Shown here: piece by piece, positions 26,031-34,625 of the stretch
How the letters are laid out: every line of letters begins with the position of its first letter
Position numbering within the stretch: the stretch's first letter is position 1
Assembly (NCBI RefSeq): GCF_003355155.1
Contig: NZ_CP031320.1
Location: 1,350,369 to 1,414,368, forward strand
DNA length: 64,000 bases
Source: Streptomyces armeniacus
Lineage (GTDB): Bacteria; Actinomycetota; Actinomycetes; Streptomycetales; Streptomycetaceae
Direction: 5' to 3'
Translations under genes and position numbers: made by a program
The notes under the pieces: model-generated
Told to the model about the DNA's origin: nothing
Seen by the model: only the letters and a program-made list of their open reading frames with translations
Database searches by the model: none

Positions 26031-26869
26031 CGGTGCGGCCCTTCGTCCGCGTCGCGTTGCGCGGGGCGGCCCGGTCCCGGCGGGCCCGCGAACGCCTGGG
26101 CGATCTCCAGCCAGCGGTCGGCGTCGGCGCCCTCCGCGGTGAGCGCGGTGTCGTCCCGGTGGGTCCGCTGGGTGACGAGGCGGCAGAAGTCCCACGCGGG
26201 CCCCGTCACGCGCTGTCCGGCGTCCTCGGGGCCGTACGCCCACACCTCGTCCGGCGCGCCCGTCCCGTCCGGCGGACGGAGCTCGACGCGGAACGGCTCG
26301 GCGGGCGGCTCCAGGCCGCGCACGGCGTACGCGAAGTCCCGCGTCCGTACGCCGATCCACGCCACGTGCCGCAGCCGCGCCGTCGGTTCGCGGCGTACGC
26401 CCAGGGCGTCGGCGACGTCCTCGCCGTGCGCCCACGTCTCCATCAGCCGCGCCGTCGCCATCGCCGGGGCGCTCATCGGCGGCCCGAACCACGGCACGCG
26501 CCGCCCCTTCGGCAGGCCGTCCAACTCCCGTGCCAGCTCGGAGCGTCCGCGCCGCCAGCGCTCCAGCAGCTCGGCGGGCGGCAGCGCGGCGCCCTCCGCG
26601 GCGCCGTCGTCCACGAACGTGCCCGGCGCCGCGAGCGCCTTTTCGCCCTCCCTACGGAAGCCGTTCTCATCCCGTACGGCGAGCAGCGCGCACATGTCCG
26701 TCCACGCCAGGTGGGCGATCTGGTGCGCGACCGTCCAACCGGGGGCGGGCGTCGCCGTCTGCCACGCCGTCGCGGGCAGTTCGGCGACGAGGCGTTCCAG
26801 CCCGTCCCCCTCGGCCCGCAGATCCCCGACCACCGCACCCGCACCCGTATCGGCACCCGCACCGGCCAC
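26027..26869 (-). CDS. TIGR03084/maleylpyruvate-isomerase-like metal-binding protein
   Basis: A 280-aa DinB-fold protein and probably the first gene of the operon. The N-terminal helix bundle has [16 protein letters not shown], whose histidines are candidate metal ligands, and [15 protein letters not shown] carries a further His. The C-terminal domain (about 165 on) has [18 protein letters not shown] and [20 protein letters not shown]. Relatives often sit next to acyl-CoA carboxylase and AtuA genes. Mycothiol-dependent isomerases share this fold, but activity here is not established. Its stop overlaps the AtuA-like start (GTGA). The 22-bp palindrome lies 58 bp upstream. Confidence 0.8.
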   Translation of the reverse strand: MAGAGADTGAGAVVGDLRAEGDGLERLVAELPATAWQTATPAPGWTVAHQIAHLAWTDMCALLAVRDENGFRREGEKALAAPGTFVDDGAAEGAALPPAELLERWRRGRSELARELDGLPKGRRVPWFGPPMSAPAMATARLMETWAHGEDVADALGVRREPTARLRHVAWIGVRTRDFAYAVRGLEPPAEPFRVELRPPDGTGAPDEVWAYGPEDAGQRVTGPAWDFCRLVTQRTHRDDTALTAEGADADRWLEIAQAFAGPPGPGRPAQRDADEGPHR

Positions 26870-26927
26870 GCCGCACTCCCGTCAACGCGCTGCTGTCGGG
26901 TCCGAGAGTGGCAGCCCTCCGAAAAAC

Positions 26928-26949
26928 AATCAAGCATGCCTGCATGATT
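26928..26949. promoter_or_regulatory. 22-bp operator-like palindrome at head of catabolic operon
   Basis: AATCA-N-GCA-N-GC-N-TGC-N-TGATT pairs at 9 of 11 positions and is strikingly AT-rich. It lies between the first gene of the carboxylase operon (minus strand) and the DCC protein gene (plus strand). The operon's own TetR protein is the likeliest ligand. Confidence 0.6.
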
Positions 26950-26983
26950 TTATGACCGGCGAGTAGAGGCACATGATGGAGGC

Positions 26984-27352
26984 ATGCGTACGGAACCCGT
27001 CCTCGTCTACGACGGCGACTGCGGCTTCTGCACCACCTCGGTGCGGTTCGCCGAACGCCGTCTGCGCCCGCGCTGCGCGGCGACCCCCTGGCAGTTCGCG
27101 GACCTGGAAGCGCTCGGCGTCACCCGGGAGCGCGCCGAGCACGAAGTGCTGTGGGTGACGCCGCCCGGCACCGTGTACGGCGGCGCACAGGCGGTCGCGA
27201 AGGTGCTGCTGAGCGCGCCCCGCGCGTGGCCGCTGCTGGGCGGTGCGCTCATGCTGCCTCCCGTACGGTGGCCGGCCCACGGGCTCTACCGCCTGATCGC
27301 CAGGAACCGCCACCGCATGCCGGGCGGCACGGCGGCCTGCGCCGTCCGCTGA
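26984..27352 (+). CDS. DCC-family thiol-disulfide oxidoreductase (DUF393)
   Basis: A 122-aa protein with the family signature YDGDCGFC (residues 9-16), which gives a thioredoxin-like CxxC-type pair after the Asp. VLWVTPPGTVYGGAQAVAKVL and WPAHGLYRLIARNRHRMPG complete the domain, with a hydrophobic stretch near 78-95. Its redox partner is unknown. GGAGG is only one base from the ATG at 26984, too close for normal use. It may be translated leaderlessly, or the SD may belong to ATG 26973 in another frame. It is convergent with the NLR-like gene. Confidence 0.8.
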   Translation: MRTEPVLVYDGDCGFCTTSVRFAERRLRPRCAATPWQFADLEALGVTRERAEHEVLWVTPPGTVYGGAQAVAKVLLSAPRAWPLLGGALMLPPVRWPAHGLYRLIARNRHRMPGGTAACAVR

Positions 27353-27448
27353 CGGCCGCCGCCCCAACGGCCGTCCGCCTGCGGGACGTCGTACGCACCT
27401 TCCCGGCCGGGAGCTGAGCGGCTGGGGAGGGAAGCGGCCGGGGGTGCG

Positions 27449-30400
27449 TCACCGTTCCGCTTCGGCGGCCTGCCGGCGGAGCCAACGTCGGCGGCCGACG
27501 GCGTTGATTCCGCTCGGTACCGCCAGCACCAGCAGCACAACCACCACACGGGCCGCGAATGGCGTGTCCGGCACCGTCAGCACGTGTGCCGTCAGTACGG
27601 CAGCCGCCGCAAGCAGTGCCCGTACGACGTCCCGCCGGTCGAATACCGTGCGGTACCGCAGGCTCTCCGCACGGGCCGGGTCCTTGCGTGCCGTGCCGGG
27701 AAAGAGTCGCAGCCGGAGCCACCCGAGCCAGCCTCGCCACCCGTCCGTCCCGGCCGCGTTACGGGCCAGCCGCAGGCAGGCCAACGCCGTTTTCGTGCGG
27801 TCGCGGTCCCCCAGGGAACGGAAGCGGACGACGGCGCGCGCGTAGGCCGTTTCCCGTTCGTGCGGCCGGCCGAGGCCCTCGTACGCGTGCCCGAGCCAGA
27901 GCAGGTCTTCTCCCTCGCCCTCGGCGGCTTCCGCGTCCCCGGCCGCGGCACGCTCACCGTGCAGGCTCGCGGCTTCGGTGAGCAGCGTGACCGCGTCCGC
28001 ATGACGCCGCTCCTTGACCAGCGCGACGCCCAGGGCCCACAGCAGGGAACGCACGCCCCCCTCGTCGTCCCGCGCGCGGTACGACTCGACGGCCCGTTCC
28101 AGTGGTGCGACGGCCTCTGCCCAGCGCTGCTCCTCGACCAGCTTCAGTCCGAGGAGACTCAGGGTGGAGGCGGCCCGGGGCTCGCCGGCGTCCTCGAACG
28201 CGGCGGCGGCCAGCCTGCGTTCCTCCAGGCACCGCTCGGTCTCGCCCAGGTCGTCCAGCGCGCCGGCCAGCACGTTCAAGGCCTCGCCTTCGCCGAGTCG
28301 CCCTCCGAACTCACGGAAGAGTTCCAGCGCGAGCTCTGCCTCGGCGACGGCCTCCCCCGGCCTTCCGGCCACGCTGAGCAGGTGGCCGATCTGCACCAGC
28401 GCCTCCGCCTCGTTCCGGGGGTCGGCGTTCTCGCGTGCGACGTCACGCGCCGCACGCTGTGCGTCGAGTGCCTCGTCCAGCCGGCCTGCGGTCCTCAGGA
28501 CGACGCCCATGCTGTGCAGAACGCGGGTCTCCAGGTGCGCGTCGCCGGCCGTACGGGTCGCGTCCATGGCCTGCCTCAGGACGTCGAGCGCCTCCGTGTT
28601 CCGCTGCCGGCGGTGCAGCAGACCGGCCAGGGCGGTCAAGGAATGGGCCTCTCCGGCACTGTCGCCCATGTCCCGGCAGAAGGAGACGGATTTCGCGTAC
28701 GCCGTCTCGGCCTCGCCGTGGCGGCCCGCGTCGGCCAGTGCGTTGGCGAGGTTGTTCAGATCGACGCACTCAGCCTCGCGGTCGCCGGCGGAACGGCTGG
28801 CGGCCAGGGCCGCGGTGTGGACGGCTATCGCCTCGTCAAAGCTCCCTGCCGCCCGGAGGGTCGAACCGTAGCGGCGTAGCAGCCGGGCGTCCTCGCCGGA
28901 GGCGCCCGAACGCCGGTGCGCCTCGCGGGCCGCGGCGTGTGCCTCCAGCGCCTCGTCGAAACGGTGCAGCACCTGCAGCGCGCTGCCGGCGGCGCTCAGG
29001 GCCTGCGCCTCACTGGCGGAGTCCTCCAGTTCACCGTAGAGCCGCGCGGCATGGCGCAGCGCGTCCGTGGCTGCCTCCGGCAGATTCGCCGTGTGCAGGG
29101 CGGTGCCCAGAATGTCGGAGGCCCATGCCTGCAACAGGAGGTCGCCGTCCGCTTCCGCGGCGTCGACGGCAGCGGTGGCGACCCGCAGCCAGTCCTCCCG
29201 GTGGTGTCGCATCTCGAGGTACCGGGACAGCTTCGCGGCCAGTGTGACGCACGGGCCGGCGGCTCCCAGGTACTCGAACAGGAAGACCGTGGTGACGAGG
29301 TTGTCGCGTTCCTCGTCGAGCCAGGCCAGCGCCGACGCCCGGTGGTCGAAACGCGGACTGGGTGCGGCGTCGGGCTGCAGATGGGACGCGGCCGCGCCCG
29401 TGGTCTGGTGGTAGTGGTTGGCCAGCAGCACCAGCGCCTCGCCGCCGTCCTCCCCTTCCGGCTCCTCCAGACGGCGTTCGTCGGCGTATTCGCCGACGAG
29501 GTCGTGCATACGCCAGCGGTCGCCGCCCGGGTCGGTGTCAAGCAGGTTGGCCCGCGCCAGGGCGCGGAGGAGCGGCCGCGTCCCGGCTTCAGTGGCGTCC
29601 AGCAGGCGGGCGGCGGCCGGCGCGGAGATGCTGTCGTAGACCGACAGCGGGAGCAGCCGGAACAGCCGCGCCTGGTCGGCCGGCAGCGCGGCGTAGGACA
29701 GGCCGAACGCGGCCCGTACGCACCTGTCCCCGCGCTCCAGTCCGTCCAGCGTCCGTGTGGCGTCCGCCAGTTCATCGGCGAGATGGGAGAGCGGGCGCCC
29801 CGGGGTGTCGGCCAGGAGGGCGGCGACGATGTGCAGGGCCAGCGGCAGATGGCCACAGAGCGCGGCCACGCGGGCGGCCTCCCCGGCCTCCTCGTCCACC
29901 CGCGCGTACTCCGGTCCCCGCTTCCGGCGCAGTTCCGCGCGGAGGAGGTCCAGGGACGCGTCGGGGGTGAGCGGGCCGAGATCGTGCAGGGTGACGTTGG
30001 TCAGGTCGGCGAGCGTGTGGCGTGACGTCACGAGGGCCGGTACGCGCGGGTCGCCGGGCAGGAGAGGCAGGACCTGTTCGGTGGAGGCGGCGTTGTCGAT
30101 GACGACGAGAACGCGGCGGTCCCGGTCGGCGTACGCGGTCAGCGCCGAACGGTAGAGGCGGGCCAGGTCCTGCGCGTCGTCGGGGAGGTGTTCGGCGGAC
30201 ACGCCGAGCATCGCGAGGAAGGAACGCAGGGCCCTCTGGGGCGGCATCGGGCCGCCTGCCTCGTCGTGCCGGTAGCCGTGCAGGTCGACGAAGAGGACAC
30301 CGCCCGGGAACCAGCCCTCCTCGCGGCAGGCACGGTCGGCGGCCTGGAGGACGGCCTCGGTCTTGCCTACACCCGGCAGTCCGGCGACGGCCGCCACCGG

Positions 30401-30646
30401 GGCGCCGGCCTGCTCCGGCTGCGGGGCCAGTGCGGCGGCAAGCCGCTCGAGCAGGTCCGCGCGCCCGGCGAAGGCCCCGGAGCGGGGCGGCAGTCCGCTC
30501 ATCGCCGGGGGGATGTCGCGCGGCAGGTGCAGGGTGACGTTCTCGCCGAGGGCGACAGGGCCGAAGAAGGTGCCGCCGCTGATCTCGTGGCGGGGCTGGC
30601 CCCGGTGTCGGACAGCAGCGCCGTCGTCGACCGACCGTGGCGTCAT
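27449..30646 (-). CDS. NB-ARC/TPR protein with N-terminal amyloid-like motif
   Basis: A 1065-aa STAND ATPase of the NLR type. Residues 20-40 carry EISGGTFFGPVALGENV, a motif shared with the upstream protein. The NB-ARC module spans about 58-340: Walker A GLPGVGKTE (89-97), Walker B RRVLVVIDNA, sensor ALVTSRH, and GHLPLALH at the GLPLA position. A helical arm is followed by about a dozen tetratricopeptide repeats (430-960). Two hydrophobic segments near 1009-1050 may anchor the C-terminus. The ATG at 30646 overlaps the upstream stop (ATGA). The TPRs probably sense a ligand; ATP-driven oligomerisation could seed the partner's motif. It lacks the DNA-binding domain of AfsR-type relatives. Confidence 0.88.
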   Translation of the reverse strand: MTPRSVDDGAAVRHRGQPRHEISGGTFFGPVALGENVTLHLPRDIPPAMSGLPPRSGAFAGRADLLERLAAALAPQPEQAGAPVAAVAGLPGVGKTEAVLQAADRACREEGWFPGGVLFVDLHGYRHDEAGGPMPPQRALRSFLAMLGVSAEHLPDDAQDLARLYRSALTAYADRDRRVLVVIDNAASTEQVLPLLPGDPRVPALVTSRHTLADLTNVTLHDLGPLTPDASLDLLRAELRRKRGPEYARVDEEAGEAARVAALCGHLPLALHIVAALLADTPGRPLSHLADELADATRTLDGLERGDRCVRAAFGLSYAALPADQARLFRLLPLSVYDSISAPAAARLLDATEAGTRPLLRALARANLLDTDPGGDRWRMHDLVGEYADERRLEEPEGEDGGEALVLLANHYHQTTGAAASHLQPDAAPSPRFDHRASALAWLDEERDNLVTTVFLFEYLGAAGPCVTLAAKLSRYLEMRHHREDWLRVATAAVDAAEADGDLLLQAWASDILGTALHTANLPEAATDALRHAARLYGELEDSASEAQALSAAGSALQVLHRFDEALEAHAAAREAHRRSGASGEDARLLRRYGSTLRAAGSFDEAIAVHTAALAASRSAGDREAECVDLNNLANALADAGRHGEAETAYAKSVSFCRDMGDSAGEAHSLTALAGLLHRRQRNTEALDVLRQAMDATRTAGDAHLETRVLHSMGVVLRTAGRLDEALDAQRAARDVARENADPRNEAEALVQIGHLLSVAGRPGEAVAEAELALELFREFGGRLGEGEALNVLAGALDDLGETERCLEERRLAAAAFEDAGEPRAASTLSLLGLKLVEEQRWAEAVAPLERAVESYRARDDEGGVRSLLWALGVALVKERRHADAVTLLTEAASLHGERAAAGDAEAAEGEGEDLLWLGHAYEGLGRPHERETAYARAVVRFRSLGDRDRTKTALACLRLARNAAGTDGWRGWLGWLRLRLFPGTARKDPARAESLRYRTVFDRRDVVRALLAAAAVLTAHVLTVPDTPFAARVVVVLLVLAVPSGINAVGRRRWLRRQAAEAER

Positions 30647-31230
30647 CTCCCGGGCCCGGCCGGCGGCAGGCTGCGGCCCGCGTTCCCGTCCCGGCCGTCC
30701 GTACGGTCCGGGTGCTCCGTACGGTCAGGGCCGTCCGTACGGCCTTCCGTACGGCTGTCCGTACGGACGTCAGTGCGGCCGTCGGCGGCCGGGTGCGCCG
30801 GACCGGTGTGGAAGGTCGTGCCGTGGATGTTCTCGGCCATCTGGACCGGGGCGTGGAAGGTGCCGCCGCTGATCTCGAAGCGGTTGCGCTCCCCCTGGTG
30901 CGGCCGCGGCAACTCGTCGACAAGCGCCTGGAGTTCCACGGCGGCGGCCTCCCGCTCGCCGTCGGGGAGCGAATCGAGCAGCCTCTCCAGGCGCTCCTGC
31001 CAGGCGCCCTCGTGCCGCGCCCGGAGGGCGGCGGCCTCCTCGGCTTCCGCGGCGGCCAGTGCGGCAGCCGTACGGTCCAGCCCGGCCAGCGCGCGCTGCT
31101 CCTCCTCCGTGCCGCCGCGCCCGACAAGGCCCGCCAGCCTGGACCGCAGCTGCGTCCACGCGTCCGTACCGGCCGCCTGCACCACCGCGGTGCCTCCGGC
31201 GGCGGCCAGCGCCACCAGGGCTTCCGACAT
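30643..31230 (-). CDS. putative amyloid-signalling effector (Bell-like domain)
   Basis: A 195-aa protein. Residues 1-105 are predicted alpha-helical (EALVALAAAGGTAVVQAAGT, DAWTQLRSRLAGLVGRGG, AWQERLERLLDSLPDGE), the pattern of Bell-domain effectors paired with NLRs. Residues 117-142 hold EISGGTFHAPVQMAENIHG, matching the NB-ARC partner. The last 48 residues are a disordered Arg/Thr/Asp/Gly tail built from CCGTACGG-type DNA repeats. SD GGAGGGGGAGAGG precedes the ATG; the stop overlaps the NLR start. In described pairs the helical domain damages membranes after amyloid templating. That role here is inferred; no domain search was possible. Confidence 0.7.
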   Translation of the reverse strand: MSEALVALAAAGGTAVVQAAGTDAWTQLRSRLAGLVGRGGTEEEQRALAGLDRTAAALAAAEAEEAAALRARHEGAWQERLERLLDSLPDGEREAAAVELQALVDELPRPHQGERNRFEISGGTFHAPVQMAENIHGTTFHTGPAHPAADGRTDVRTDSRTEGRTDGPDRTEHPDRTDGRDGNAGRSLPPAGPGR

Positions 31231-31360
31231 CCTCTCCCCCTCCTGTCGGCACACACGCGCCTGCGGTCCCCCTTCGAGCCCGCCGGGTCGCGCGACTCGA
31301 GCTCCCAAGTCTTCCCCGGCGGGCGCCACATCACACCGGCGGCCCGTCACGCCTCCGCCG

Positions 31361-34192
31361 TCACCCCAGCCCTTCCGCCAGGACCTCCGCCAGGTGGCGG
31401 CTGCGCTGGCCGCCCAGCTGTTCCAGCTGGGTGCGGCACGAGTAGCCGTCGGCGAGGAGTTCCGTGGCCGGGTCGGCGTCCAGGGCGGTGCGGACGGCGG
31501 GGAGCAGCTGGTCGTCGGCACAGGACGCCGAGACGTCGTAGTGGCCCTTCTCGAAGCCGAAGTTGCCCGCCAGGCCGCAGCAGCCGGAGCTCAGTTCGCC
31601 GGTCAGTCCGGCCCGTTCGCGCAGCCTGCGCTCGGCGGCGTCGCCGAGGACCGCGTGCTGGTGGCAGTGGGTCTGCCCGGCGACCGGGCGGTCGACGCGG
31701 GGCGGCGCCCAGTCCGGCGCGTACTCCTCCAGGGTCTGCGCGAAGGTCCGTACGGCGTCCGCGAGGCGCCGCGCGCGCGGATCGTCGCCCAGCAGCTCCG
31801 GCAGATCCGTACGGAGGGCGGCCGCGCACGGTGGTTCCAGAACGGTGACCGGGAGGCCGGCGTCCAGTGCGGGTTCGATGCGGTCTAGCGTCCGGCGCAT
31901 GACCGTGCGGGCTTGGTCGAGCTGGCCGGTGGAGACGTACGTGAGGCCGCAGCACACCTGCTTCGGCGGTACGGCGATTCCCAGCCGCGCGTCACGGAGG
32001 ACCCGTACGGCGGCGGTTCCGGCCTCCGGGGAGAGGTAGTTGGTGAAGGTGTCCGGCCAGAGCACCACCGTACGGTGGTCGTCCGGGTGCGGCTCCCGTA
32101 CGGGTGTGCCGCGCTGCTGCCGCCACCACCGGGTGAACGAGGCGTGCGGCAGCGCCGGCAGGTCGCGTTCCGGTGCGAGGCCGCCGAGGCGCTTCCCGAG
32201 GGAGGCGAGCGGGCCGATCCGCGCGCCCGCGTTGACGAGCGGCGCCGTACGGGTCGCGTCCGCGAGCCGCAGCCACAGGGGGAGCCGGCCCATGGAGTAG
32301 TGGGCGGCCGGGCGGCGCCTCCCCTCGTAGTGGTGGTGCAGGAACTCGGCCTTGTACGTGGCCATGTCGACGCCCACGGGGCAGTCGCTCCGGCAGCCCT
32401 TGCACGAGAGGCACAGGTCCAGTGCCTCCCGTACCTCCTCCGACTGCCAGCCGTCCGTGACGACTTCGCCCGCAAGCATCTCGTGCAGCAGCCGAGCGCG
32501 GCCGCGGGTGGAGTGCTGCTCCTCGCCGGTGGCGCGGAAGGAGGGGCACATGACGTGCGCGCCGGCAGCCGTGTCGCGGCACTTGGCGACGCCCACGCAG
32601 CGCCGTACGGCGGCGGAGAAGTCGCCACCGTCGTGCGGGTAGCCGAACTCGACGTCGACGGGCTGCCGCGGCAGCGGCGCGAAGCGCAGGTTGTCGTCCA
32701 TGCGGTCCGGGCGCACCAGCATGCCGGGGTTGAGCCCGGCGGCCGGGTCCCACAGGTCCTTGAAGCGGCCGAAGAGGCCGACGAGTTCGGGCCCGTACAT
32801 CTTCGGCAGCAGCTCCGCCCGCGCCTGCCCGTCGCCGTGTTCGCCGGAGAGCGAGCCGCCGTGGGCGACGACGACGTCGGCCAGGTCGTGCGAGAAGTCG
32901 CGGAAGCGCTGGATGCCATCGCCGGTGAGCAGGTCGAAGTCGATCCGTACGTGGATGCACCCGTCGCCGAAGTGCCCGTACGGCAGCCCGCGCAGGCCGT
33001 GTTCGCGCAGCAGGGCGCGGAAGTCACGGAGGTACGCGCCGAGCCGCGCGGGCGGTACGGCGCAGTCCTCCCAGCCCGGCCACGCCTCGCTGCCGTCGGG
33101 CAGCCGGGTGGCGGTGCCGGAGGCGTCCTCCCGTACGCGCCACAGGGCCCGTTGCCCGGCCGGGTCGGTGACCACCGCGTGGCCGGTGGTGCCCTCGCGC
33201 GCGGCGCGGCACAGCTCCTCGGCGCGGGCCCGCGCCTCCGCCGGGCCGTCTCCGCCGACCTCGGCGAACAGCCAGGCGGCGCCCTTCGGCAGGGCCGCCC
33301 GTGCCGCGTCGCTCACCAGGTCGTCGGCCATGCCCTCGACGGTCAGCGGCCGGTGCGGCAGGAGCGCGGCGGCGGCCTCGGCGGCGGTGCTCTCGTCGGC
33401 GTATCCGAGGACGGCCAGCGCGCGGGCGCCCGGCGCCTCCACCAGCCGTACGGTGGCCTGCGTCAGCACGCCGAGCGTGCCCTCGCTGCCGGTGAAGGCG
33501 CGGGCCCAGTCCTCGCCGTTCTCGGGCAGCAGCTCGTCCAGGGCGTAGCCGGAGATGCGGCGGGGCAGCTCCGGGAAACCGGTGCGCAGCCGGGCGAGTT
33601 CGCCCTGTACGAGCCCCCGCGCGCCCTCGCGCAGCCGGCCGGGCACGCCTCCGCCGCCGCGGCCGAGGACGGCGCGTTCGCCGCCGTACGTGAGCACGTC
33701 CAGCTCACGTACGTTGTCCGCGGTGGTGCCCCAGGCGACGGAGTGGGACCCGCAGGAGTTGTTGCCGATCATCCCTCCGAGGGTGCACCGGCTGTGCGTG
33801 GACGGGTCGGGGCCGAATGTCAGCCCGTACGCGGCGGCCGCCGCCCGCAGGTCGTCCAGGATGACGCCGGGCTGGACGAGCGCTGTGCGCGCGTGCGGGT
33901 CGATGGCCTCGATACGGGTCATGTGGCGCGTGAAGTCCAGGACGACGCCGATGCCGGTCGCCTGCCCGGCGATGGACGTGCCGGCGCCGCGCGCCAGAAC
34001 GGGCACACCGCGCGCGCGGCAGACGGAGAGGACGGCCGCCACGTCGTCGGCGTCCCTGGGGGCGACGATTCCGAGGGGGACGCGGCGGTAGTTGGACGCG
34101 TCCATCGTCATCAGCGCTCTGCTGGCCGTGTCGAACTCCACCTCGCCTCGTACGGAGCCGCGTAGTGCCTGCTGGATGTCCGCCGCTTCCAT
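31361..34192 (-). CDS. FAD-linked oxidase fused to Fe-S/CCG domains (D-lactate/glycolate dehydrogenase type)
   Basis: A 943-aa flavoprotein that probably oxidises a 2-hydroxyacid such as D-lactate, feeding the respiratory chain. N-terminal FAD_binding_4: VLARGAGTSIAGQATG, GPDPSTHSRCTLGGMIGNN. FAD-oxidase C domain: FTGSEGTLGVLTQATVRL, SGEHGDGQARAELLPKMYG. Then two Fe-S sets: CVGVAKCRDTAAGAHVMCPS and CLSCKGCRSDCPVGVDM. Two CCG domains near the end have QVCCGLTYVSTGQLDQA and SGCCGLAGNFGFEKG. ATG at 34192 has AGGGAG nearby; 34330 would add a low-complexity leader. It is divergent from an SMP-30 lactonase. Confidence 0.9.
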   Translation of the reverse strand: MEAADIQQALRGSVRGEVEFDTASRALMTMDASNYRRVPLGIVAPRDADDVAAVLSVCRARGVPVLARGAGTSIAGQATGIGVVLDFTRHMTRIEAIDPHARTALVQPGVILDDLRAAAAAYGLTFGPDPSTHSRCTLGGMIGNNSCGSHSVAWGTTADNVRELDVLTYGGERAVLGRGGGGVPGRLREGARGLVQGELARLRTGFPELPRRISGYALDELLPENGEDWARAFTGSEGTLGVLTQATVRLVEAPGARALAVLGYADESTAAEAAAALLPHRPLTVEGMADDLVSDAARAALPKGAAWLFAEVGGDGPAEARARAEELCRAAREGTTGHAVVTDPAGQRALWRVREDASGTATRLPDGSEAWPGWEDCAVPPARLGAYLRDFRALLREHGLRGLPYGHFGDGCIHVRIDFDLLTGDGIQRFRDFSHDLADVVVAHGGSLSGEHGDGQARAELLPKMYGPELVGLFGRFKDLWDPAAGLNPGMLVRPDRMDDNLRFAPLPRQPVDVEFGYPHDGGDFSAAVRRCVGVAKCRDTAAGAHVMCPSFRATGEEQHSTRGRARLLHEMLAGEVVTDGWQSEEVREALDLCLSCKGCRSDCPVGVDMATYKAEFLHHHYEGRRRPAAHYSMGRLPLWLRLADATRTAPLVNAGARIGPLASLGKRLGGLAPERDLPALPHASFTRWWRQQRGTPVREPHPDDHRTVVLWPDTFTNYLSPEAGTAAVRVLRDARLGIAVPPKQVCCGLTYVSTGQLDQARTVMRRTLDRIEPALDAGLPVTVLEPPCAAALRTDLPELLGDDPRARRLADAVRTFAQTLEEYAPDWAPPRVDRPVAGQTHCHQHAVLGDAAERRLRERAGLTGELSSGCCGLAGNFGFEKGHYDVSASCADDQLLPAVRTALDADPATELLADGYSCRTQLEQLGGQRSRHLAEVLAEGLG

Positions 34193-34251
34193 CGCGCTCC
34201 CTGGGTTTCCCGCGCCGCCGCCCGCGGCGCGTGCCGCGTCCGCTGTGCGTG

Positions 34252-34281
34252 CTGTACCTGTGCCTGTGCCTGTGCCTGTGC
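34252..34281. repeat. CTGTGC hexamer repeat in divergent gap
   Basis: CTGTAC is followed by four CTGTGC units (34252-34281). The 34193-34625 gap between the divergent oxidoreductase and lactonase genes otherwise shows no gene. Starting the oxidoreductase at 34330 would translate this array as Thr-Gly repeats. Confidence 0.6.
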
Positions 34282-34625
34282 TTGCCGTGCCTGCCGCGTC
34301 CGGTGTGCCTGCCGCGTCTGCTGCTGCCATGCCCCCAGCGTGCCCGCTGGAGCGCCCGGCACCGCACCGCCTCACCGGGAGCTGCCGGGCCGAGGCCGCC
34401 GCCCGGGTCACCGCCGGGGCTTACCGGGCGCTCGAAGAGCGTCTCCAGGACCACGATGTGCGCCTCCTGGATCTCGGCAGCGGTGGCGAGCGCGGCGTAA
34501 GCCTGCGTGGCGGTAGTTTGCTTGGCGCCCGTACGAAACTGAAAAGCCCCCCGCAGGCCCCAAGCCCCCGACAGCGCCCAGCGTTTCCGTACCCAGCGTT
34601 TCCGCGTTCCACGAAGGGAAGCACC

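Noticed and set aside
27449..30646. AfsR/SARP-type transcription factor
   Set aside because: NB-ARC and TPR parts resemble AfsR, but the N-terminal OmpR-like DNA-binding and BTAD domains are missing; the N-terminus is the short shared motif.
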